Part shown: positions 53,116-63,000 of the stretch, piece by piece
Position numbering within the stretch: the first letter of the stretch is position 1
How the letters are laid out: every line of letters begins with the position of its first letter
DNA from: Neptunicella plasticusilytica
GTDB taxonomy: Bacteria; Pseudomonadota; Gammaproteobacteria; Enterobacterales; Alteromonadaceae
Direction: 5' to 3'
Length of the DNA stretch: 64,000 nucleotides
Assembly: GCF_047922965.1 (NCBI RefSeq)
Contig: NZ_CP150481.1
Coordinates: forward strand, 1,674,001-1,738,000
Position numbers and translations under genes: made by a program
Notes under the pieces: generated by a model
Seen by the model: the letters and a program-made list of their open reading frames with translations, nothing else
The model's database searches: none
What the model was told of the DNA's origin: nothing

Positions 53116-53150
53116 ACAAGTTCGGTGTAACTTACCCGCGCTGAACTTGT
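53116..53150 (+). promoter_or_regulatory. Hairpin between the GH-A and symporter genes
   Basis: ACAAGTTCGG pairs with CTGAACTTGT (10 bp with one G-U) around a 15-base loop in the 69-base gap. No T-tract follows, so it is more likely an mRNA-processing or stability structure than a terminator. Confidence 0.45.
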
Positions 53151-53168
53151 TAACTTTAAGGATTTTGC

Positions 53169-54614
53169 ATGTCGCCGTTTGGGCGTCCGAAAAGCTTATC
53201 ATCTGATGTCACCGATTATTCCATGCTTAATCAGCGCCTGATTCTCGGTTGTGGCTTTTTTTCACTGTTTTTTGCCAGTCAGGGCGTCACTATTTTGGCG
53301 ATCCCTTTTTATCAAATGACCTTAGGAATTGATCCGTTTTTGCTGGCACTGGCCATGACGATCCCGGCCTTGCTCGGTAATGTTCCAGCGCCCTGGGTGG
53401 GGCATTTCTCGGATAATTTACGCAGCCGATTTGGTCGTCGTCGGCCAGTGATTTTTGTGGCTGCGATACTCAGCGGGCTGACCTTCGGGATGATTTGGAT
53501 GGTGTCGCCGCAATGGTCAGCCAGTGCCCAGTTAGGCTATTTTGTGTTGTTCTCAACCTTGTTTTATTTGTCTACCACCTTACTGACAGTGCCGATGACC
53601 AGTTTGTCCTACGAATTAAGCCAGCAATATCATCAGCGTACCGAAACCATGGGGATCGTGACTTATTTTATCAAACTGGGGTCGGTGTTATATCAGTGGT
53701 TATTTCCACTGGCGCAACTGAGTCTGTTTGCCAGTGTATTTATTGGTATTCAATATGTCGGTTGGGGGGTTGGGCTATTTATTATCGGTTTGATGGGGCT
53801 GATCCCGGCGCTGTTTATCCGCGAACGGCGTTATGTGCCGGGGGTGACACAGGCTGTCAGTTTGCGGGATAGCTTAATAACGGTGATCCGCTATAAACCG
53901 TTATTGATTGTAATATTACTGTGTTTTCTACAGCTTGCCGGTGGTGGCTTTACTGCCAGCATGGATTATTATTTACTGGTTTATTACCTGTTTGACGGGG
54001 ATATTGCCCAGGGTGCAATCTGGAAAGGGATTTTATCTACCGCGTACGCGGTGACAGGATTTGTCACCGTGCCGCTTGTCACTCGCTTATCTGCGCGGTT
54101 GGGCAAAGTGTCCGCGATGGCTGTTTTATATTGGCTCACAGCTATTGGCGGAGTGTTAAAATGGTTTCTGTTTACTCCCGGTGCTCCCTGGTTAATTATT
54201 TTTGATGCGTTTTTCTGTACGGCGATCTGGACTTCAATGACAGTAATAATTCCGTCTATGTTGGCCGATTTATGCGACGAAGACGAGCGACATAATGGTG
54301 TGCGACGCGAAGGCATGTTCGCTGCTATTCATAGCTGGATTATTCATTTGAGTGTGGCTGGTGCTTTGTTATTATCCGGTTTAAGTCTGAATGTGATTGA
54401 TTTTAATGCTAATTTACAGAACCAACAGTCTGCCGAGAGTATTTTATCGATGCGGATAATTTTGTCTGTCGGCACAGTGATTTTCAGTCTGCTACCGCTG
54501 ATTTTTTTACGGTATTATAAAATTGATGAACAACGCAGTAACCAGACCCACCGTTTACTAATGAAACGGGCTGAAATATCCCTACAGCGACCGACAAAAG
54601 GAAATCAAAACTGA
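53169..54614 (+). CDS. GPH-family (MFS) sugar:cation symporter
   Basis: The 481-residue protein has 12 predicted membrane helices and GPH/SLC45-like signatures: MTIPALLGNVPAPWVGHFSDNLRSRFGRRRP (seen as HFSDNLRSRFGRRRP) between helices 2 and 3 and MLADLCDEDERHNGVRREGMF in the second half. These transporters import mono- or disaccharides with Na+ or H+ at the inner membrane. Its place after two glycosidases and before a LacI regulator suggests it takes up the sugar released by them. The stop overlaps the regulator start by one base (TGATG). Confidence 0.88.
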   Translation: MSPFGRPKSLSSDVTDYSMLNQRLILGCGFFSLFFASQGVTILAIPFYQMTLGIDPFLLALAMTIPALLGNVPAPWVGHFSDNLRSRFGRRRPVIFVAAILSGLTFGMIWMVSPQWSASAQLGYFVLFSTLFYLSTTLLTVPMTSLSYELSQQYHQRTETMGIVTYFIKLGSVLYQWLFPLAQLSLFASVFIGIQYVGWGVGLFIIGLMGLIPALFIRERRYVPGVTQAVSLRDSLITVIRYKPLLIVILLCFLQLAGGGFTASMDYYLLVYYLFDGDIAQGAIWKGILSTAYAVTGFVTVPLVTRLSARLGKVSAMAVLYWLTAIGGVLKWFLFTPGAPWLIIFDAFFCTAIWTSMTVIIPSMLADLCDEDERHNGVRREGMFAAIHSWIIHLSVAGALLLSGLSLNVIDFNANLQNQQSAESILSMRIILSVGTVIFSLLPLIFLRYYKIDEQRSNQTHRLLMKRAEISLQRPTKGNQN

Positions 54615-55618
54615 TGGCAACCATAAAAGATGTGGCGCGTGTTGCCGGTGTTTCAACAGCAACCGTATCTCGGGTTATTCATGATGGCGGACAAGTCGGG
54701 GATGCCTGCCGGGCGAGGGTTAAGAAAGTCATTGCTGAACTGGGGTATCGCCCCAACAGTAATGCTCAGGCATTAGTTAAAAAGTCGGCCAACACCATTG
54801 GCGTGGTGACACCCAAATTATCCATGTCGTTTTTTGGTAGCTTGGCCTGCGGGGTGGAAAAATCGGCCCGCGAAAATAACTACAAGTTGTTGATGAGCAA
54901 TTCCTTGTATGAAACCAAATCTGAACTGGATGCCATTGAGTCATTACGTGATCACAATTGTCGCGCCATTATTTTGCACAGTGAATATTCTGATGAGAAA
55001 ACGCTGATTAAGTTGGCCAAAGACATACCTGGGCTGGTTCTGATAAATCGCTATATTCCACAAATCGCCAATCGCTGTGTATGGCTGGACAACGTCACCG
55101 GCTCGCGCAAGGCCACTGAACATTTGCTGGAAAAAGGACATCGGCAGTTTGCTGTGGTGACCAGTATTTATCAAAACCGCGATCCCGGCTCACGGGTTCA
55201 GGGGATTAAAGAATGCTTGCTGGAGCATAAATTAGTGTTGCCGGAGCAAGCGATAGAAGAAGGCACGGCGAATATTGAAGGCGGCGAACAGGCTGTCAAA
55301 GCGTTGCTGGACAAAGGTCAAAAATTTACAGCATTGTTAGCTTATAACGATTTAATGGCCATCGGTGCCATACATGCCTTATTCGATAAGGGACTCAGAG
55401 TCCCTGAAGATGTATCGGTGATCGGCTTTGATGACTTAAGTCTTGCCCGCGCCTGTCGCCCACGTTTGACTACCGTGCATTATCCGATTGAAGAAATGGC
55501 CAGTTATGCAACCAAGCTGGCGATTGAACTGAGCGATCCGGACAATAAAGCGCCCAGCAATACCCACTTGTTTATTCCTGAGCTGGTGGAACGCAACTCG
55601 GTACAAGACCTGAAATAA
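54614..55618 (+). CDS. LacI/GalR-family transcriptional regulator
   Basis: The 334-residue regulator begins with the LacI helix-turn-helix (MATIKDVARVAGVSTATVSRVIH) and hinge (RPNSNAQALVKKSANTIGVV, given here as RPNSNAQALVKK), followed by a periplasmic-binding-protein-like sensor domain ending FDDLSLARACRPRLTTVHYP. It is translationally coupled to the symporter and should sense the imported sugar. The palindrome at 45077-45090 is its probable operator. Confidence 0.93.
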   Translation: MATIKDVARVAGVSTATVSRVIHDGGQVGDACRARVKKVIAELGYRPNSNAQALVKKSANTIGVVTPKLSMSFFGSLACGVEKSARENNYKLLMSNSLYETKSELDAIESLRDHNCRAIILHSEYSDEKTLIKLAKDIPGLVLINRYIPQIANRCVWLDNVTGSRKATEHLLEKGHRQFAVVTSIYQNRDPGSRVQGIKECLLEHKLVLPEQAIEEGTANIEGGEQAVKALLDKGQKFTALLAYNDLMAIGAIHALFDKGLRVPEDVSVIGFDDLSLARACRPRLTTVHYPIEEMASYATKLAIELSDPDNKAPSNTHLFIPELVERNSVQDLK

Positions 55619-55780
55619 ACTGATTTCTGACCAGTTTGTTGCTTTATGTTGCCACCTAATATTCTATAAAGGTTAAAAAGCGCATAAGAAAGTCAGCCAA
55701 AGCGGGTGCATCAGAATCAGTTTCTGTCTAGAATAGCGGCCAATTTTACTACTCCCTTTCAGTTTAAACGAGGACGCCCG

Positions 55781-57037
55781 ATGCTATCCAGAGACATGAA
55801 TATCGCCGATTTTGACCCGGAATTATGGCAAGCCATTGAACAAGAAACGCAACGTCAGGAAGAACATATCGAACTGATCGCGTCTGAAAACTATGCCAGT
55901 CCTCGGGTTCTGGAAGCTCAGGGTACGCAACTGACTAATAAATATGCCGAAGGCTATCCACATAAACGCTATTATGGTGGTTGTGAATATGTCGATGTAG
56001 CTGAAGCGTTAGCCATTGAGCGTGCTAAGGAGTTGTTCGGTGCAGATTATGCCAACGTACAACCGCATTCCGGCTCACAGGCCAATAACGCGGTATTTTT
56101 AGCTCTGCTGCAACCTAACGATACGGTATTGGGCATGAGTCTGGCGCACGGTGGTCACTTAACCCACGGTTCGCATGTTAATTTCTCGGGTAAAACCTAC
56201 AACGCGGTACAATACGGTTTGCACCCTGAAACCGGGGTGATTGATTACGATCAAGTTGAAGCATTAGCTTTAGAGCACAAACCAAAAATGATTATTGGCG
56301 GTTTCTCGGCCTATTCCGGGATTGTTGACTGGGCGCGTTTCCGCGAGATTGCTGACAAGGTTGGTGCCTATTTGTTTGTTGATATGGCCCATGTTGCCGG
56401 TCTGATTGCGGCGGGTGTTTATCCTAACCCTGTTCCTCATGCTCATGTGGTGACTACCACAACCCATAAAACCCTGGCGGGCCCTCGTGGTGGATTGATT
56501 ATTTCTGCTATTGGTGATGAAGAAATCTACAAAAAACTGAACAGTGCTGTATTCCCTGGTAGTCAGGGCGGACCCTTGTGTCATGTTATCGCCGCCAAAG
56601 CTGTTGCTTTCAAAGAAGCCTTGCAGCCTGAGTTTAAAGCCTATCAGCAGCAGGTTGTAACCAATGCCAAAGCCATGGTGTCGGTGCTGCAGGAGCGTGG
56701 CTACGACGTGGTTTCTGGTGGTACTGATAACCACTTGTTCTTGCTTGATTTAATATCCAAAGATATTACCGGCAAAGATGCTGACGCTGCGCTGGGAAAT
56801 GCCAATATCACAGTGAACAAGAACTCGGTACCAAACGATCCACGTTCGCCTTTTGTCACCAGCGGATTGCGTATCGGTTCTCCGGCCATTACTCGCCGTG
56901 GCTTTAAAGAAGAGCAGGCCAAACAGGTCGCCAACTGGATCGCTGATGTGCTGGATAATATGGGTGACCAGTCTGTGATTGAGCGGGTTAAATCTGAAGT
57001 CCTGGTTTTGTGTAAACAGTTCCCGGTATATGCATAA
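55781..57037 (+). CDS. glyA: Serine hydroxymethyltransferase GlyA
   Basis: GlyA interconverts serine and glycine with tetrahydrofolate and needs pyridoxal phosphate. From the ATG with GAGGA seven bases upstream the protein is 418 residues and starts MLSRDMNIADFDPELW, as in E. coli. The PLP lysine lies in VTTTTHKTLAGPRGG; the substrate-binding region NKYAEGYPHKRYYGG and the HSGSQAN segment are present. The open frame continues 25 codons upstream, but that part is non-homologous. The 162-base gap before it probably holds its promoter, which I could not pin down. Confidence 0.97.
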   Translation: MLSRDMNIADFDPELWQAIEQETQRQEEHIELIASENYASPRVLEAQGTQLTNKYAEGYPHKRYYGGCEYVDVAEALAIERAKELFGADYANVQPHSGSQANNAVFLALLQPNDTVLGMSLAHGGHLTHGSHVNFSGKTYNAVQYGLHPETGVIDYDQVEALALEHKPKMIIGGFSAYSGIVDWARFREIADKVGAYLFVDMAHVAGLIAAGVYPNPVPHAHVVTTTTHKTLAGPRGGLIISAIGDEEIYKKLNSAVFPGSQGGPLCHVIAAKAVAFKEALQPEFKAYQQQVVTNAKAMVSVLQERGYDVVSGGTDNHLFLLDLISKDITGKDADAALGNANITVNKNSVPNDPRSPFVTSGLRIGSPAITRRGFKEEQAKQVANWIADVLDNMGDQSVIERVKSEVLVLCKQFPVYA

Positions 57038-57061
57038 TAATTGCTAGCTAAATAACCTACT

Positions 57062-57088
57062 AAAACGCGCCAATCGGCGCGTTTTTTA
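57062..57088 (+). terminator. Terminator of glyA
   Basis: The stem AAAACGCGCC / GGCGCGTTTT with loop AATC leads into TTTTTT. It is strong and correctly placed 25 bases after the stop codon. Confidence 0.92.
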
Positions 57089-57754
57089 TTGTCTCAAGAG
57101 ATCTGTTTTTACCTAGAGCTGCTGGGAGAATACGTGTCCATTCTTTTCAGAATATTCCGAATTTATGCTATTTAGGCAGTTTAGAACGTTTTTTTAGGGA
57201 AAAAGCAAATTACAGGCATTATCCAGAGAGATAAACGATCAAAGATTATGTCTAATACGCGCCATAGATAGCCCATGTCACTTTACCCCTTGTCAATAAA
57301 GCATCTCAGCTAAATATGTAAATATATAATTACAATAAATTTATAAATATTTTCAGATAGTTAATAACACAGACGCACAGTTATGTTGCAAATGTTGCTT
57401 TTTGCATACATCAAATGCAATAAAATACTACATTATGTTACTAAACTTGTGTTAGATTGATTTTTGAGAGGCTAAACATACCCCATTTATATAGGGCTGT
57501 GTGTTTGTCTTAAGTAAACACGTTATATCATCACAAAATGGCAAGTTTTAATTGTGGTTTTAAACCTTTGCTAATAAAAGTTATATAAATAAAGCATTTT
57601 TTAAGGTTAAAACGAAAAAAAAATTAAATTTCAGTCACTTGGGCCGATAAAACGTTTAGCAGCTTAATATCGATTGAGTTTATGTTGTATGGCAAACCTC
57701 TGCCGCGTCGGTGTTCTCTGCTTCATATCTTTTGATAAAACTAGGAGTGTTGTT
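57089..57754. other. AT-rich intergenic region before the pilus operon
   Basis: The region is 666 bases long, has no credible gene and is much more AT-rich than the flanks. It contains short hairpins (for example CCC-N9-GGG near 57481-57496), a long A-run at 57615-57623 and a sigma-28-like promoter. The low-GC composition continues into the pilus genes and may reflect foreign origin or bent-DNA regulation such as by H-NS-type proteins (inference). Confidence 0.5.
57625..57650 (+). promoter_or_regulatory. Possible sigma-28 (FliA) promoter of the pilus operon
   Basis: GCCGATAA (57643-57650) is a perfect FliA -10 box. TAAA (57625-57628), continuing as TAAATTT, lies 14 bases upstream, one base shorter than the consensus spacing. 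It is 104 bases before the first subunit gene. The flagellin promoters in this window have spacings of 15 and 16. Confidence 0.42.
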
Positions 57755-58381
57755 ATGCAACCAAACAAAACAAAACTGGCTTTACAAGTTGGAGCCTTAC
57801 TGTTGGGGGCATCCTGTGGTTTTAGTACCTCAGCAGATACTTTCAATATTACCGTTAATACCATCTCAGATGTTGAAATCGATACCGTTACGGCATTAGA
57901 TTTTGGTGAGTATATTATCACTGATGCTAATACCAGTTGTGCAATGGATGCTTCCACACCTGAAGACGCAGTTGTATTTGCTGATGGAGGCTTAACTGCG
58001 ACAGATTATGGCTTACTGAATGGTGATGGCTGTGTCGGTGATGGCGTGTCTGTTGGTACTCCGGGTGTTTATAGCATCACAGGTGTTGCCGGTCTGGATA
58101 TTAAAATTACTTTAAATAGTGAAGCTCAGGCGGGTGGGGACTTTACTTATACCCCAGATGGTTGTGTTGTTGATCATGATGGCGCATCAGGTGGCGATTT
58201 GTGTACTGCATTAGCTGCAGGAAATCAGGTGACTGCTACGATTGCTGACGGTGTTGATGATGGAGATGCTATCAGCGGTGAAACCCATTTCACGGTAGGG
58301 GGAGTTATCGATATTGGTGCGACAGGGCTGACATCTGATACAGATTACGATGCCACTTTTCTTGTTAATGTCGTCTATTAA
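57755..58381 (+). CDS. DUF4402-like secreted pilin/fimbrial subunit 1
   Basis: The 208-residue protein has a signal peptide (near TSA-DTF) and a beta-rich body. Four Cys residues (TSCAM, DGCVGDG, DGCVVDHDG, DLCTAL) could make two disulfides. It ends with hydrophobic strand residues DATFLVNVVY, as expected for a subunit that gives a strand to chaperone or neighbour. The pattern TPDGCV-x-D-x-DG...CT is shared with the next gene, so they are paralogues. The ATG with AGGAG upstream was chosen over a longer frame. Assignment to DUF4402 is tentative. Confidence 0.7.
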   Translation: MQPNKTKLALQVGALLLGASCGFSTSADTFNITVNTISDVEIDTVTALDFGEYIITDANTSCAMDASTPEDAVVFADGGLTATDYGLLNGDGCVGDGVSVGTPGVYSITGVAGLDIKITLNSEAQAGGDFTYTPDGCVVDHDGASGGDLCTALAAGNQVTATIADGVDDGDAISGETHFTVGGVIDIGATGLTSDTDYDATFLVNVVY

Positions 58382-58427
58382 GACAATTCAAGATAGCTAA
58401 TATTGTTGAAAAGATTTGGAGATTAAC

Positions 58428-59084
58428 ATGAAAATTACTTTAAAAAAGCTTGTTGTCGGTGCGGCATTGTTACCCATCTGTACAAGTGTTTTTGCTATAG
58501 ATGAGACTATAACCGGTAGCTTTAAAACCATTAAAGACGTTACTGTTTCTCAAGTTGTTGGAGAAGAGCTAGTAATTAACGGTTTGTATCTAACTAATAC
58601 CGCAACTTGTACTATGACACCTCCTGATACCGCGGATGGTGCTTCAGTTTGGGTGGGTGACACTAAAATGAAACTGGCCACTGCGTTGCCTTCAACTGCT
58701 GGAGCCTCTGTTGGTGCCACTCCTGCTGCTGCATCTTGTGCTGGTGTGGCGGGAACTATCGGTATTTATGAGATTGATGGTGCTTCAGGCGCTGAGGTTA
58801 CTGTAACTCTTACCGCTGGTACAGCGTCAGGAATTACTTTTACTCCTGATGGTTGTGTAGGTGATTATGACGGTGGTGTAGACAACGATGCCTGTACAAC
58901 ATTTACCGCAGGTTCGGCGACTATTAATCTGGCTAATGCGACTGATGAAACGGTTAGTGCCACTGAAGGACAACCTGAAGAAGGCAAGGCTCGTATTGCC
59001 CTGGGCGGAACTGTTGCAACAACAATCGGATTAACTGCTGCAACTCCTTATACTGTGCCTTTTGATATTTCAGTTACCTACTAA
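58428..59084 (+). CDS. DUF4402-like secreted pilin/fimbrial subunit 2
   Basis: This 218-residue paralogue of the preceding subunit has a signal peptide (near SVFA-IDE), four Cys residues in equivalent places (TCTMT, AASCAG, DGCVGDYDGG, DACTTF) and a C-terminal strand YTVPFDISVTY. It is Thr/Ala-rich. A TTGGAG ribosome binding site lies directly upstream of the ATG. The gap to subunit 1 is 46 bases without a terminator, and a strong hairpin follows. Confidence 0.7.
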   Translation: MKITLKKLVVGAALLPICTSVFAIDETITGSFKTIKDVTVSQVVGEELVINGLYLTNTATCTMTPPDTADGASVWVGDTKMKLATALPSTAGASVGATPAAASCAGVAGTIGIYEIDGASGAEVTVTLTAGTASGITFTPDGCVGDYDGGVDNDACTTFTAGSATINLANATDETVSATEGQPEEGKARIALGGTVATTIGLTAATPYTVPFDISVTY

Positions 59085-59118
59085 TTGAGTTGACTTCGGG
59101 TTTATTCGTTTTACTATC

Positions 59119-59154
59119 AAGCCATTATAACTGTTTGGTTATAATGGCTTTTTT
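59119..59154 (+). terminator. Terminator/attenuator between subunit genes and chaperone-usher genes
   Basis: A perfect 13-bp stem AAGCCATTATAAC / GTTATAATGGCTT with a 6-base loop runs into six T. Because the chaperone gene follows only 15 bases later without its own visible promoter, it probably lets through a fraction of transcripts so that subunits are made in excess. Confidence 0.85.
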
Positions 59155-59169
59155 ATATAGAGGTAATAA

Positions 59170-59970
59170 GTGACAAGAATGAGATTGATTAAATCCCTGA
59201 ACATTAAACACTTCCTGATGGCATTGGTTTTTATGCTGCCCCTGAGCGCAAGCGCTATCAGCTTATCTACTTATCGTATTTATGTGGATTATGATAGCAG
59301 AACAGCGTCATTTATGATGTTTAACAAATCGGCAGTAACAGAAGAGTGTCAGCTGGATTTGGTGCATAACGATTTTGATGCGGTAGGTAACATGACACCC
59401 CATCAGGGGGATCAATTACCGGCTAATTCTGCCGAACCCTGGATACGTTATTCACCTAGAAATTTCGTTGTCGAAGCCAGGGCACCACAAACAGTTCGTT
59501 TTACAATAAGACGCCAAGCTAATAGCGAGCCAGCTGAGTATCGTTCGTATCTGCGCATATTCTGCGATGAGAAGGATAAACCGCAGAGTACTTCTACCAG
59601 CTCGTCATCTAAAACAGTTAAGTTATCGGTAAAACCAAGATTGGTACAAAATGTGCCTGTTATTGTTCGCACCGGTAAACTTGAAGCAACAGTCAGTTTT
59701 GGTGATATCAGTGTTAACAACGAGAAACTCAGTTTCACTATTAACCGACAGGGTAATCGTTCAGTGTATGGCACACTTGAGTTAGTGAACAAGCAAACCG
59801 GTGAAGTCATAAACTATAAAAAAAACGTGTCGGTCTATACTGAAACTAACAAGTCAGCTTACGATTTTAGTTTACGGGGGAGGTCGTTGCAGGAGTTAGC
59901 GCTACGCTTTACTGAAGATCAAGATTATGGTGGTACAATTACCTATCAGCAGGATTTAACGCAGAACTAG
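59170..59970 (+). CDS. Periplasmic fimbrial chaperone (PapD-like)
   Basis: The 266-residue protein has a signal peptide (near SASA-ISL) and an N-terminal Ig-like domain of the pilus-chaperone type: TYRIYVDYDSRTASFMMFNKS near the start, WIRYSPRNFVVEARAPQTVRF (Pro-Arg-x-Phe and QxVR motifs) and EYRSYLRIFCDEK at ~120. A second, shorter domain follows (~150-260). Chaperones of this form hold DUF4402-type subunits before export. The start is GTG with AGAGG upstream; an ATG three codons later is possible. Confidence 0.82.
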   Translation: MTRMRLIKSLNIKHFLMALVFMLPLSASAISLSTYRIYVDYDSRTASFMMFNKSAVTEECQLDLVHNDFDAVGNMTPHQGDQLPANSAEPWIRYSPRNFVVEARAPQTVRFTIRRQANSEPAEYRSYLRIFCDEKDKPQSTSTSSSSKTVKLSVKPRLVQNVPVIVRTGKLEATVSFGDISVNNEKLSFTINRQGNRSVYGTLELVNKQTGEVINYKKNVSVYTETNKSAYDFSLRGRSLQELALRFTEDQDYGGTITYQQDLTQN

Positions 59971-60045
59971 TTCGCACTTTATTTGTTGTATGGTATAGCT
60001 GGATTGTTGTGTGGATAATTATAATTATAAGGCGTTGCAACAGGG

Positions 60046-63000
60046 GTGAAGAATAATCTTTTTCGGTTCGTTATTTTTTCTTTAACGCTTTTTTGTGCAC
60101 CTGCACTGTCGGCACAAAAACTGGCAAAAGTTGAAATTAGCGAAGACGATTTTATTTTACTGGATATTGTATTAAACAATACTACTATAGCCAGCTCTAT
60201 CGATGCCTATGTCGTAGATGGAAAGCTGATGCTGGCAGCAGATCCCCTGTTTGATGCGCTTAAAGTTCGTTACGTTATTGACAATGAAAAACTCATAATA
60301 TGGCAGGATGAAAAAGCGAATGAGTTTGAATTGGATGAAAATGCGAATTCTGTCTCTGTGGGACAAAGTGAGTCGTTGTCGGAATATCGATGGGGTTCGG
60401 ATGACTTTTATCTGTTTATCGATTTTTCCCTGTTTCAAAAACTATATCCGGCTAAAATGGAATATTCTGCTCGCCAACTCCGATTGCGTATAATCACCCC
60501 AGAAAAATCGACATTATTTCCGTTACAGAAAATTAGCCTCCAGGAGCAACAACGTTTACTGGATAAGACCGTTCAGCGAAGAAGTCAGCAACAACAGCCT
60601 ATTATCCCTATAACTATCGCAGACCAGTATCGGTTATTTACGTTGCCGCACGGCCGAGTTAATGTGGCCGCTGAGAAAAGTTCTTCTGATTCGGGTTTGA
60701 ATTCTTCTTTGCAGTTAACTTCAGACTTTCTTTACCATTCTGCCAGTTTGACGCTAAGCGACACTAATGAAAATGATCTAGGGGCCCGCTTTACCATGAG
60801 CCGTTACAAAACAGCCCCGGATGATCATATTCTTGGTCTATATGACAACTATCAGGTTGGTGACATCAGTAGCGTTACAAATAGTGTTAGCACCTCTACC
60901 AGTTCTGGTATCGGCCTCATGTTTGGGCGACGCCCGATCGGTTTTCGACAGAGTAATCAGGCCATTACTATACAAGAAGTGGCACCGCCTGGATGGGAGG
61001 CAGAATTATTTCACAACAATATTTTTCTTGGCGCCACTACTGTGCCTTCAAACGGATTATTAACATTTGAGGATATTGATGTCACTTATGGAAATAATAT
61101 TTATCAGATTAAACTTTATGGTCCTTACGGGGAAGAGGAAGTCATTTCAAAGAATATAGATTTGACCCGGAATGCGCTGAGTAAAGGTGAATTTGCGCAT
61201 TCATTATATGGACTTGATAACAACCATAGACTGATTAATGACGACAACGATGCTGATTATGGCATTACGGATTATGGAGCAACGTTTGATTACGGCGTCA
61301 GTGATAACTGGCAAGTTGGTTTTGGCTACGCAGCGGTTGAAGATAATCAGTACTTTTACAATTTGAAGAATGCCCTGACGTTGCCGGGAGTGTTGTTAGA
61401 GAATGATGTCGCACTTGATAATGATGGAAATTATGCTCAGATCACCTCGGTAAAGGGCGGATTGTTTGAACGTGATCGTTTCGCTTTGGAACTTGAAACA
61501 GCGGATAATTTTCAAAGTAATAAAATTCGAGCGTCCGGCAAAAGCCAACGTTATAAGGCAGCGTATTTTAAACCCTATAGTTATTTTAACTTTGACGTGA
61601 ACGCCGAATATCAAAAAGATGATAACAGCAAAGAATTGCGTGTTAGTAACCGCTTGTCCGGTAGCATCAATCAGCTAAGGTTAAGCCATTCACTAACTTA
61701 TTATGAGAGCACATTATTTAACCTTGCAGATACCACTAATACGGGCATTATTGGTTCATTAGGTCTGAGTGGTAACTTACCTTATGATTTCAGGGTAAGC
61801 GGAAAAATAGATTACGATCCTGAAGCTAGTGATCCTATATTAAAGTCTTCATCCATTATTGTACAAAAACGACTTCAGGATTATTGGCAGGGATATCATT
61901 ATTTTACCTTAAATTATCAACCGCTTGCAGATGAAAATGGTTCAAGTTGGCGTGTTAGTCATCGTGCAGCATGGCAGGCTGACGAATTTCAGCTAAATAT
62001 ATCAACCACTTATGATGAACGTGATAACTGGAGTGTTCAGCTAGGTCTACAATTTTTTATCGGTTATGATTATCGCAATAACCGTTTCCTTTTTAATCAA
62101 CAGTTGCCATCAACTACGGCGTCACTTGACGTACACACCTATCTGGACCGTCAACTTAACGGAGTTCCTGACCCACTAGATTATGAACTTTCTGGTGTGA
62201 CTTTTAGTGGTAACAGGCAATGGCAAAATATTAGTAGTGGCGAGAGTGGCCGAACTATTCTGCCCGGTGTCTATCCGGATATTCCGTTTAGGTTTGGTGC
62301 CCACTGGAAAACAGGCAGCAACACTATAAATAATGACTATGTGGTCTATACTCACCCCGGAGCTTATGTCGATGTGAATATGCCATTCGTACTTTCTACC
62401 GATCTCGCTGGTTTTGTCTTGAGGCAAGGAAACTCTCAGGAAGTCGGATTGCAAAATATCGCTGTTCAGTTATTTGATTCCGATGGCCAATTGATCAATG
62501 AAGTGGAATCCGATCGTGATGGTTATTACGAGTTTTTAAGACTTGTACCTGGCAGATACCAAGTCAGGGTGGCGACTGCTGCGCTGCAGAATAAAGGCTA
62601 CACTGGAGACATTATTGGATACAAAATTTCAACAGGAGGAAATGGTGGTTACGCTGAATTGCCCGAATTTGTGCTGAGAAGAACTAATGAAAGCGGAGGA
62701 AAGGCAGCTGAAGAAATAGCCAATTACGTATTGAGTGCCGACAACTCTGAACCGGTTATTTGGGATGAGGATATTGCTGAACGTCGTAATTATTTTACTT
62801 TACCTACAAAGAACAAGGTTAAAGCCAAGCACTCGTTAACTCAGGAATCGACAATTCAAAATAATGATGAACAAGCTGAACGAAAAACTGATGACGAGCA
62901 AAATAGACAACGTGAGAATCGACTTTCTGTACCTGAGCAATATCCCTATCTGAATCAGCCCGTCATAAACCAGGGCAAGCTACCGACATTGTCGGTTACA

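Noticed and set aside
57680..57720. A GGCAAACC stretch reminiscent of a cyclic-di-GMP (GEMM) riboswitch before the pilus genes
   Set aside because: Only the first conserved block is present. The GACGCAAAGC block and the tetraloop/receptor pairing cannot be found, and the predicted stems do not form.
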